From NCBI GenBank assembly GCA_030544235.1, contig CM060472.1, positions 24,081,724-24,145,723 of the forward strand: a stretch of 64,000 bases of DNA, given 5' to 3'. Made by a program: the position numbers and the translations under genes. A model generated the notes under the pieces. It had not been told where the DNA came from and ran no database searches. It saw only the letters and a list, made by a program, of their open reading frames with translations. Below, piece by piece: positions 1 to 61,440 of this stretch (position 1 is the first letter of the stretch; each line of letters opens with the position of its first letter). This DNA comes from Lepturacanthus savala (taxonomy: Eukaryota > Chordata > Actinopteri > Scombriformes > Trichiuridae).

Positions 1-384
1 GATATGTTGATGGCTCCTGCTAGAAAAACTCTGATTAGATCCAGCCCCAACCCGTGTATGAAACTCGCACGATTGTTTTAGCGTTCTAGTGGCTCCTGCT
101 GGCCAATGGAAAGTTAATAGTTGAATAGTTCACAATAAGGCGTGATCCTTTAGGATAAATAGCCACACATATTCCACATATAGCCACGAGTACTCTTCTT
201 GTTTATTAATTAAATATCAGTTATTTAAAAATATATATATATACTTTGGTTCCCATTCTTTTAAATCGCTAATGAGGATCTGCTGCTTTTCTTTGTCATC
301 ATACAAATATTTTGTATTATTATAAAATTTACAGGGGTAAATAATAAAGGGCAAGTGTAGCTAAAAGATGAATGGCTGAGTATA
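1..384. repeat. Dispersed repeat, left part (continues 641-750)
   Basis: Blocks GTGGCTCCTGCTGGCCAATG, CTTTTCTTTGTCAT and ACAGGGGTAAATAATAAA recur in order at 57130-57320. The part at 641-750 (GGTCACCAAAGTAATA, AATTCATCCTGAGGGGA) recurs at 57380-57450. A SINE separates the halves here. Confidence 0.75.
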
Positions 385-640
385 AGGGCAGCATAGTGGT
401 GCAGTCTTAAGCACTGTTGCCTCCTAACAAGAAGGTCGCAGGTTCAAGACCTTGGTCTATGACCTTTTCTGTGTGGCGTTTGCATTTTCTCCCCATGTAT
501 GACGGATTCTCCGGCTTCCTCCCACAGTCCAAAAACATGTTGAGGTTAATTGGAGACACTAAATTGCCCATAGCTGTGACCTATGGGCAATAAATTGACC
601 CTAATGAGGAATAAGCGTGTATAGAAAATGAATGAATGAA
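385..640 (+). mobile_element. tRNA-derived SINE, copy 1
   Basis: Shares with other copies here a pol III B-box-like GGTTCAAGACC near the start, then the body TTTGCATTTTCTCCCCATG and CTCCCACAGTCCAAAAACATG, ending in a GAAT-type tail. It resembles the fish Mermaid-type SINEs as I remember them. It interrupts a dispersed repeat (1-384 / 641-750). Confidence 0.8.
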
Positions 641-1828
641 GATAATTCAATATTGGAATAATTGTTAATTGCAGCCCAATATTTCTGGTCACCAAAGTAA
701 TATATTTACAATTCATCCTGAGGGGACCATGTCTGTATGTACACGCATGTCAGTTTCTCATGCAGTGACTCGTTTCTGTAAGACTTGCAGTAACAATATT
801 GCACACACACCTCTCAGGTAACAACGGGTATGTTAAAATCCAGACAATCCAGATCCTACGGGTGGATCCCATGTATGAAACTCGCACGACTGTTTTAGCA
901 TTCTAGTGGCTCCTGCTGGCCAATGGAAATGGAATGAGAAGTTGATAGGTACGGCGGCAAAAAGGTGCAGCGCCCTTTCCAGCCTTTTCTAAAAATACCT
1001 CCCAGCACAATGTACAGTATTTATCTTTATCAGATAAGCCACGCTCGGCCTTAGCTTACAGGCTCCGCTTTCTCTCCCTCTACTCGGCGCGCTAAATGGA
1101 AACTATGTGGATTTGACACATTGAAGTGGCATGGCCATTTTCACACTTCAAAAAGCATCGCACGCAGCCATAGGAGGGGAAGCGGGAGAGAGTTGAAGAG
1201 TTGAAACGAAAGTGAGAGAGATGAAAGCCGGCGAGGAGAGGGAAAAACTGGGATTTTGCTCCCTCAGATCTTAGCTTTCCTCCCACCATCGTCACACGCT
1301 GTCGCACACGAACTTTCACTCATTACCAGCTCTGTCTTCCCTCTCCTCTCCTCTCCCCCCCCTGTGTTTGGAGCACCCATCTCTCATCCAACGGCGTGCT
1401 CCCTGTCTCCTGAGGTGTTTTTTTTTCCTTCCTGACTTTGTTTCTGCTTCCTCTTCCTCTCCATTCTTCCTCCTCTGTGTGATTTTTTTTCTTGCCCATC
1501 TTTTTATCTCCTCGCCGGCTTCCGAGTGGCATTTTCATTTTCTTTTTTTTCTCCCCTTCGCACTTAGCTGCTTCTCTTGGTTTTGGCACATCTGTTAGTA
1601 CACTTCTCACTCACTTACACACACATGCGCACGAAACACACATGCATGCTCTCAGATTTTTCCTATTTCCTCTACCTTCTCTTTCTTTCTTATGTTAATT
1701 TCTCTTCCTTTTCTCAGTGCTGCACCCCACACACACAAACATAAACGCACACACACACATGCACAGTCTTGAGTCATATCGCCTTGCTCGAAATTAGCAA
1801 TTCTCACACGGTGTCTCTGATGGGTACG

Positions 1829-1829
<1 letters not shown>

Positions 1830-1875
<46 letters not shown>

Positions 1876-2030
1876 AACACACCAACACACCAACCAAATC
1901 TCCAAATCTCTCTACCACCCTGGTACACACCCTCTCTCTCTCTCTCCCTCTCTCTAACCCTCCCAGTTCTACACATTCTCTCTGTCCCTCAGCTCCCTCT
2001 CTCTCTCTCCCTCTCTCTCTCTCTCAGTCC
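1830..2030. repeat. (CA)n and (CT)n microsatellites
   Basis: (CA)n at 1830-1874, then CT-rich runs at 1930-1956 and 1996-2030, upstream of the adcy2 leader. Confidence 0.9.
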
Positions 2031-2039
2031 TCATCTGCA

Positions 2040-2508
2040 CCTCAGCAGAATAACATGTTGCCTCGTTGCAGCTACAGTGCTGAGCGGTGAGCCAGACTCC
2101 CGGCTGCTTTCTCTCTGACTGACTAAACATAGGGAGAGAAAAACAAGACCCAGACACAGGAGGAAAGGGAAAGTGGGGTCTTGTCTCCACTCTCCTTTGT
2201 TCAACCACTTTCTCTGAGAGGAGGAGGAGGAGGAGGAGGAAAGAGAAAAGAGAGGAGCAGGTGGAGAGACAAGGAGGCATTCACACTGTCCTGCCTCAGT
2301 TTTGTCATCTCAAGCAGGAGAAGCGGCAGAGGATGTGACCGCTCTTATACGCAGATGTCTGTCCACGCCTCGCAGCTGAGCAAACTTTTTTAAAGGAAGA
2401 AGAGGGAAAAGAGGAGGAGAGGAGGAGGACTCTCTGAGCGGAGGACGAGGAGCAGGACACTAAGCGTGTTTGTGCACCTGCGTTTTGAGAGCAGGACCGC
2501 CCTCATCC
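2040..2508 (+). promoter_or_regulatory. Probable adcy2 5' leader / promoter-proximal region
   Basis: GA-rich sequence before the start codon, with a (GGA)n run at about 2219-2243 and further purine-rich blocks at 2395-2460. Local G+C is higher than in the flanks. I see no clear TATA box and cannot place the transcription start. It follows long CT and CA microsatellites at 1830-2030. Confidence 0.45.
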
Positions 2509-53656
<51,148 letters not shown>

Positions 53657-54059
53657 GCGCGACGCCCCTTAACCTCCGAGTGGACTGGAGAACGCATGGA
53701 GTGGCCGTAGAGGTGATTCGTCATGCTCCATAACTAAAGCTCATTACCAGAAGCCAGCAGTCCAGCGGATAAGACAGTTTTCAAGAACCACTTTTGTCCT
53801 TTAGCAACACAAAGTAGAGCAGGGGCACGGTCCTTCAACGCTGCACTTTGGATGTTTTTTTTGTTTTTTTTTTCACATTACAAGTGTTACAAAGACTTTG
53901 CTCCCGAGGAGTCTCTCCGCTGCCTAAAGGAGTGCCTGACTAAATTAGCGCAGCTCTCAAGGACCTGAGTCCATGTGTACAATAGTAGTGGTGTGGAGCT
54001 AATTACCCAAGCCAGTGTTGCAGTGCTTCAGAGCCTTATACTTGAGCAAAGTGCAGAGC

Positions 54060-54061
<2 letters not shown>

Positions 54062-54090
<29 letters not shown>
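54062..54090. repeat. (TG)n in the 3' UTR
   Basis: Pure TG followed by T-rich and ATT-rich sequence. Confidence 0.9.
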
Positions 54091-54093
<3 letters not shown>

Positions 54094-54406
54094 TTTTTTA
54101 TTATTATTATTATTTATTTTATATCTGCCTGTTTGGCACTGTGAATCGGTTTGTTCCATTTTATTCCAAATGGATGTTACAATAGTTTATTGTCATAATA
54201 GAGTCGACGCCAGTGTGATGGGTAGTTTGCCAAAACCTGTGAATTGTATTTATAGCTTTAGAAGTGCGTTCGTGTCCCACTGAAGAGTAGGTGGACTCAG
54301 GCGCAGGATTCAAGAAGAAAAAAGTAGAAGTTTCTTTTTTATAATTCACCTGGAGCCAAACCAACAGCAACACGTGTCAATGTTCACTGCCATCCTTTTG
54401 TTATTC

Positions 54407-54412
54407 ATTAAA
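54407..54412 (+). promoter_or_regulatory. Candidate polyadenylation signal (ATTAAA)
   Basis: ATTAAA about 750 nt after the stop codon, followed within 30-70 nt by a T- and GT-rich stretch, the usual arrangement for a cleavage site. Not proven without transcript ends. Confidence 0.45.
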
Positions 54413-54862
54413 CATTTGTATTTAAATTGAGATCCTCAGGCTTTATTTGTGTCTCTTTTTTTTTTAAATAGATTTTTTTTTTGTGCTCTGAACATATGTT
54501 TTACATCCTGCAGTAGAATGGATGCTTTAGGAGTTAAATTGTGGGAGTGAGATTTTTTTTTTTTTTTCTGGTCTGAAAATATCTCGGTTCTACCCTCTAA
54601 ACTTAACGTGTGACACGCTGATGAAGATTGCTGCAAACCGCCTCACTTTAACTTAAACTGCTCCGAAAGTACAAAAGATATCACAGCTCAGAATACAATT
54701 TTTGAAAATTCAAAGCCTCGTGAAGGTTTTTTTTTAGGTTTGAACAGGATCTGTAGGGTAAGGGATTTCGGAGCAGTTGAGTCTCATATCAAACAATTCC
54801 TCCTCGTTAACAGCCATTGTACGTTACACATTATATAAAATCACTGAAACACGTCAGAAGAA

Positions 54863-54868
54863 AATAAA
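54863..54868 (+). promoter_or_regulatory. Alternative polyadenylation hexamer (AATAAA)
   Basis: Canonical AATAAA further downstream, a possible distal site. AT-rich context makes chance occurrence likely. Confidence 0.25.
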
Positions 54869-57019
54869 CTGCTATCTCCCAAAGAATATGCACTGTTATC
54901 AATGTTAAAGAATCAAGAATTAAGAGCAAAAAGAACAAAGCAGCGTTACAGCTGAAATGCACCAAAAGTAAGAATACAAGCCATGTAACTGTTTCAAATC
55001 TCATATGGTAAAATGTTCATTTTCTATTGCATCTTTCTACTTTATTAGCTCCTGATCTTCTTCAACAAACACGGCACCAAACAGTATGAAACACTGCACC
55101 CTCTCTAAGAAAAAATGTGTCTATTATTGAGCAAATGAGAGATGCCTGTCAAAAAAAAATGAAATTGTGTAGGAGGCTGGTCTCACTTGTGTGGGTTGAA
55201 GAGGTTAGTGTTGTGCACAAAAACAACTATATTTATATAAGTCAAGGATAATAGTTAATAGTTATACAACAGCTTCAAGTAAGAAAGTACAGGGTTTGTT
55301 CAACAGAGAAATCCTGTCAGTTTCTTCATAAGAACAACTCTGATACCTGAAGCAGAAATCATAGAGCCCGGATATTATGTGCAATTCTGAGCAGCACAAA
55401 TTGGAATATGTTTTGATTTATAGACCGCCTGTACTACCTGAACCTTTACATGACGTTCATGCTGATGGAACAAGGGGGAGCCTTCTGGAAAATGTCAAAG
55501 TCTCCATATTTTTCAGATTTTTTTTCTCCTCCAAGCTTTTTTTGACAAGACGCTATATCACGAAAAGTAACTGCTTGTCTTGCAAATGACCTTTATTATG
55601 ATGTAGTAACACATCATATTTAAACGACATCTGGTTGGTCTATTTTAAAAGATTTACTGAGCTGAAACCGAGGCATTACAACACCGGTTTATTATTCAGT
55701 CCACGGTGAACACAAGCGCTTTCATCTCATGCTGTGATACTTCGAATGGCCACTGATCCGTAATCTTCAGCCACATTCCAGGTGATCCTATTCTTCATAT
55801 ATAATTCTGCTTTTATGCAAGTCACACATGTGTCCTTTTAATGTGCACTGTAAAAAAAATGTTGGTTCAAACTACATTTTCCTCTAGAATTTGTGTTTTT
55901 ATGACCATTTGCTTAGAATTAAGAATTGATAGCATAAACAGTTTTTAAGTTGATTACTTACAAAAAAGAAATTGTTACAACTCATTTTTCACAATATAAT
56001 TATGGACACAAGTTATCTAATTGACAACTGTTTAAAAAATTAAGTCTTTTTTTTGCTTGCTTGTTCATGTTTGTGTAGCAGGGTCAGTGACAAATAATGG
56101 TTGGCAAGATGAGAAAGTCGAAAACTTTTGAAAGTCCATTTGTACCATTTTTTTTTTTTTTTTTTTTACAAAAATTACGCAGAATGTACTATTTTTTGCC
56201 ACGAAATGGTGTAACTTAAAAAAAGAATGATATATTTTAAATATTTAATCCACCTAGAATTTAAAACCAGTTGATAGCATGACTTAAATTTTTTTAAAAT
56301 CTTTTTTAGACTTTTAAACTATCTGATAAATTTCAATTTTTTAGGGTTACACCACATGACATTTTTGACACTATCCCAGTAGTATTAAATCAATTAGCAC
56401 AAACATTTTAAACTTAAGTTACACACAAAAGTAGGTTCATTTAAGTACCAGCATTATACCATGACACAGCTTGTAACTTAGGAGATTTATCTAAATCATT
56501 TTTGGCAGTAATAGGTCCAATGAGGTCAATTTTTTTCATTGCACCCAGTTTTATTATTTTTTTTGGGTGGTGCTGTAGCAGCGAGGGGTGATGAAAATAT
56601 CACATACACTTGTTTCACAGATATTTTTGTGGTGCCAAAGCAGGAAAAGCACAGGTGTAATTAACAACGTTGATGATGGCTGCATTCCAGGTAGATGTGT
56701 CAACTACAGCAATTGGTATCGTTCATGTTGGCTCAGTGGGACACATAAATGGAACTGAGCTGCTGGTATTAATATTGGTATTTATCATCTGTGCTTTTCC
56801 TCCACATGACACTTTAAAGTATCTAAAAAATAAGCATATTGAAATGTTTCTGATCAATATTGTCACAAAATGTATTGCTGGTCAACGCTAAACCACTTGC
56901 TAAGAGTAGCATATGCTAACACATTGATAATGCGGACATACTGTTAATGAGAGGTAGCGGTAGAGATGCAACTATGAGTTGATGAGGAGAAAATTTAAAA
57001 ATTAACAGGATTATGGAAA

Positions 57020-57670
57020 AAAAAAAAAACTTCTGGGCTGATTTTCATGAAACTTGGTTTTATGGTGTAGAACCCCTTCAATTTTGGGGTGGATCCAACT
57101 GATGAAAATTGACAAAGATTTATTTAGTGTTTTAAGTGGCTATTGCTGGTCAATGGAATGTTAATGTTTGAACAGTTCAGCAAAAAAACAAAACACATTA
57201 CTTTAGTTCCCCCATACACTTTAGTTCCCACTCTTTTAAATTCTAATGAGAATCTGTGGCTTTTCTTTGTCATAATACACATATTTTTTTGTCACTTTGG
57301 ACAGGGGTAAATAATAAAAAGCAATTTTATCTGAAATATTTATCGATGAACGAATGAAGATGAATCAATAATGGAAATAATTGTTAACTGCAGCCAAATA
57401 TTTCAGGTCACCAAAGTAATACATTGAGAATTCATCCTGAGGGGATCGTGAATGAATGTACAAATTTAATGGTAATTCATCCTATAGTTGACATTTGACA
57501 TTTCTCAGAACCACAAATGTCAACCTGCTGGTGGCACTTAAAGGAAACGTCATGGGATCAAAGTCATTAGGACAACACAAATGACTGTAGGAAACATCAT
57601 GGCAATCCATCCAATAGAAGGGGAGATATTTCAGTTGAGACATTTTGTAGCTAAAATGGGACAAACTAAA
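57020..57670. repeat. Dispersed teleost repeat, second copy
   Basis: Unbroken copy of the repeat at 1-750. It ends with GTCAACCTGCTGGTGGCACT and GGCAATCCATCCAATAG, motifs I know from abundant fish interspersed repeats, possibly a LINE tail. No coding frame. Confidence 0.7.
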
Positions 57671-58209
57671 CTAGTATTGGCTGTTTACAGGTGCTGCAAT
57701 ACCGAAAACGATTTTTGGGCCCAGGATTTGCCCCGTGAATGAGCTTTAATGAACTACAGTGAAAAGATGATTTTACTTGAATGATTTAACTATCATTTCA
57801 TCTTTTGCGGAACAAACAGTCTGCTCCAGGCGATGGCAGATTCCCCGATGGGTTTATAGTTTTGCAAGCTTCGGTGGAAACAGGCACAAACAAAAGAAAC
57901 ATGTCGCCATTATCCTCTTAACAGTTTATATGGTAAATGGTTTTTAATCCATATTCAGATGTGAAGTGTGGAACAGAAATGTCCTAAATTAGCAGGAGCT
58001 GTCACCAACACTGACAGGTAACCACTCAGCTCACTGTAATTACAATCTCACAATCTCTTCTGTGTGTGCGTGTGTGTGTGCATGTGTGTGGTGTGTGTGT
58101 GCGTGTGTGTGTGCTTTGTTTACCACCACCTTCTCTGCCTTCAGTGACCCAGAAACTCAGTGTGAGCCAGTTTTCTTGACAAGAATAAATTACTTCATGG
58201 ATCTAAAAT

Positions 58210-58210
58210 G

Positions 58211-58276
<66 letters not shown>
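58210..58276. repeat. (TC)n(TA)n compound microsatellite
   Basis: Same composition as the tract at 36787. A GT-rich tract lies at 58061-58113. Confidence 0.9.
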
Positions 58277-58281
<5 letters not shown>

Positions 58282-60308
58282 ATTTAAACATATGCATATG
58301 CATATGCTATTCATTTATCAGTCATTTCCTCCTGTAAAAGCTAAAAAAAACAACAAACTCATACACATCTTTAAAAGCTCAGCAAGAATAAAGACTCCTA
58401 GGTATTATATGATAAGCATATTAGTTAAGTAGAGAGATAAAACTTATAATTTACTGTCTGGTCTGTGTGCCAAGTGTGTGGTGTGGTATAAAGTTATAAT
58501 GTAATGTCCATGACGTCATTACTGGAAAATAAGCAATGAACTGTAATATATTGGTTAAACTACTCATTACATTTTTGAATTGAGACTTATTATAAGTAGG
58601 CTCAAAGGTTTGTCCATGTGATTACCACTCAGTTTAAAAATAACATTTTTAATACATGAAAAGTATTTAAGACTCTATTTTAACCTATTTTCTTATACAT
58701 ATTGGGGCATTAGTCCTGATTGGATTACAGGATTACAGACATTTTCAGCATGTTACAGCTGTTGAGGAACATAATATGAAAGATATCCCCAATCACATGC
58801 TACCATTGATTCAATGCTAGCTCATCTCAAGAGGAAGGAATGATTTTTATCAAAAGTACATTGTGTGCATTCCCATGAATTCCAATATGTCACATTTCAA
58901 TGGTGATGAATATTATAAGCCTGACTATGTGACAGGAGGAAAAGCTCGAATCATCATCATCATTGGTGGCTCTGAATGTTGTGCACTCTGATCTAAGGAT
59001 CTAAGGAAAAATTGACGAATGGCTGCTTCGTTTTAGTGACTGCATGCATAGAACGTAGTCGCTAAGATGAATTCACTGAATAAATTACAGTAAAGTCACC
59101 CAGGCAACAAAGTTTCCATTGCTCCATGGACTTCTGATTTGGTTTTTAGATGAACATTCAAGAGGACTTGAAGTAAAATCCAACATTATCCATGATTACT
59201 TCATATCCCAAAAAGTAATAATAATAAAAGCAGTAGAAACTATTGGTGAGAGTTTCACAAAATTTGACCTCATGTCTTGTTTTGTCCCAACACAGTCTGC
59301 AACCCAGATATGATCGGTTTCTTATCACAAAAGATTAAAGAAATAAGAACGATCAATTAACCAATGAGATGAATTCTGGCTCCCAAAGATGGTTCTGGTG
59401 GAATAGAGAAAAACAGCCAAATGAAGACTTTCCTTCCTGTCTTCTCTGTGGATTCACCTTGTAAAGATGACTTCTATACATAATCATAAACTCCTATTTT
59501 ACATACATTCTTTTCCTTTTATAGTAAAATGTCCTGTAGATGAACTCAACTCAGTTCTACGTGACTCCTATCATAAAGGAAGTGAATTATATGACAGTTG
59601 GTCTTGCTGTATGCAGGTGCTTCTTCTCAACTGGACATATCAAGTCTGTTTTAAACAATTACTAATATGTAAGCCATGGGTACTCGATGAACTCTGAGTT
59701 CCTGAGACTCTAGGCAGTTCTGATGGAAATCATATACAGTACATATATACTCTATTAGCCCTTTATATGATGTTCTTTCAATATACCACAGCAATCATCA
59801 TTGGTCTTGTATATGTATAACCCTCTTCAATTACGATGTCTTTTGGAGACCTCTAGGACCTGCCAGTAGGAGATTCTGATCATTGTCTGGCATTCAAAGC
59901 TTGACATCTGGTTTAAATGAGTTACAGCACAACAAACAGCACTGCAGTGATGGTCACGAGTGGGAAAGTCAAGAGTTTATCAAAAAGGACACATATAATT
60001 TCTGTAATGCCCTTATTGAAGAGACTGTTCTGTTTGCCTGAATATTAAATTCCCCATTTTCCTGGTTTACCGCTCTAATTGAGTTTTGTTAATATAAGAT
60101 TAGTCATTATGTTACCCTCCTGGGATTGTTCATGTTGCTTTTTTGGCTCACAGAGATTCCTCATTGAAGTAATCAGTGTTTGTTACATGTAATCACAATG
60201 TAATCCCATTGTAATCCTGTCGGCTCCTTCAATTTGTGCAACAAACAGCCCAAAAGAGTACCAATTAAAAACAATCGACAATTTAATAATGCTATTATGT
60301 GCATGACT

Positions 60309-60327
60309 GGGGGGGGGGGGGGGGGGG
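60309..60327. repeat. Poly-G tract
   Basis: 19 consecutive G. Confidence 0.9.
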
Positions 60328-61146
60328 CAGTCCCAGGAAGGGATCTCCTCCAGTGGCCTGAGGGTATAAAAGAGCCCCTACAGGTAGCCAGCACCTCTAC
60401 TTGACTGCAACAGAGAGAAAAGGCCATATATTCAACAGGCAAATGGCTATCAGTGATAAGTTCTTAGGTTATGTGATATTAACAAAGTGATAACTACCTG
60501 AGGTGACTTCCGTATTTACTGGGATATGAAGGAAAGACAGGAAAAAATCTTTAACGGATTATGGATCTCTTCAAACTCACACAATTAATTCAACAGCTGA
60601 CCAGAATAACCACCTATTCTAAAATGAAAAGACCTGTAAGAATCTTTCAGACAAATAACCTTTTGACACACCATTCTTCTATTTGCTTATCTAATAAAGT
60701 ATACGTCCTATGACCAGTCAAACAGCAAAACGGCCAAAATCTTAACATGTGAGGATGTTGATAGTAATTATGACTTTTTAATAACCTCAAACAAATAAGC
60801 AAAGAAGCATAAGAGATGGAAAGGAACTTCCTTACCTTGGCTTTCAAGTCAGAAAATTATGCTAACTAGCGATAGTCTAGTAAAAGAAAAAACGACTGAA
60901 ATAATATTTAAAAAGCTAAAAAGCCTTTAAAACAGACAGAACAACAAAGAATTTGGGCTCAACATTAACAATGTAAATACCAATTAATTTAAATACCTTT
61001 TTCAAATACTCTGTTCAAGAGACAGTTCATCTCTTTAATTCTTTACATAATCTGTCAACCATGTTCTGGTTGACAGAGCATGCTTGGTGATTCTATAGAA
61101 AGTGTGATATGTGCCCTTCTGGTAAAGTAAAATGTATGTTACCCTA

Positions 61147-61440
61147 GATAGGAATACCTGTGTTGGTGCTGTCTTTCTGGATCTAAGGAGGGCATTTGAC
61201 ATTGTTGACCACTTTCTTCCCCTTTTCTGAACAAGTCATACTGTGGTATATAATTCTAACAGAAAGCAATGTGTTATTGCCAGTACAAGTCCCCTTACCT
61301 TGAGTTTCCGGTAGCGGTCGGCAAGGCTTGACTCTTGGACCGATCTTGTTCTCTTGATCTAACCAATGCATCTTGGACCATTAACACTCGAATCTATGCA
61401 GACGATGCCTTACTTTTTACTCATGGAACAAAAGCCCAAG
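61147..61440 (+). pseudogene. LINE reverse transcriptase fossil, plus strand
   Basis: DRNTCVGAVFLDLRRAFDIV then DH (61147-61212) is RT motif A; QGLTLGPILFS (near 61323-61355) is the PQGSxLGPLLF block; RIYADDALLFTHGT (61389-61430) is catalytic YADD motif C. Frames change between blocks, and stops are present. Confidence 0.8.

Larger units (their letters stand above)
1..2039. other. Upstream intergenic sequence, no gene seen
   Basis: Holds a dispersed repeat split by a SINE (1-384 and 641-750), a short internal duplication (54-111 and 871-928), a CT-rich tract at 1330-1600 and CA/CT microsatellites from 1700 to 2030. The open frames over the pyrimidine tracts are low-complexity and not credible genes. 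Confidence 0.6.
53657..54435 (+). other. Probable adcy2 3' untranslated region
   Basis: Follows the TGA. Contains a (TG)n plus T-rich tract (54062-54120). It probably ends shortly after the ATTAAA at 54407, where T/GT-rich sequence (54440-54480) follows. A second hexamer, AATAAA at 54863, could give a longer form. Confidence 0.5.
54440..61140. other. Downstream intergenic sequence, no gene seen
   Basis: AT-rich. Open frames are short, lack homology I can name, and have no paired splice sites. Contains the dispersed repeat at 57020-57670, microsatellites at 58061-58276 and a poly-G tract. The next gene must lie outside the window. Confidence 0.6.

Noticed and set aside
420..460. Possible tRNA gene at the SINE heads (also at 32240, 46750, 52370, 28560)
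   Set aside because: Only the A- and B-box similarity of tRNA-derived SINEs is present; no cloverleaf and no intact acceptor stem.
1652..1976. Open frames on both strands near 1.8 kb
   Set aside because: They translate CA and CT microsatellites; composition explains them.
56670..56891. 73-codon frame with a hydrophobic stretch downstream of adcy2
   Set aside because: Single short frame in AT-rich DNA with no homology, promoter or splice sites.
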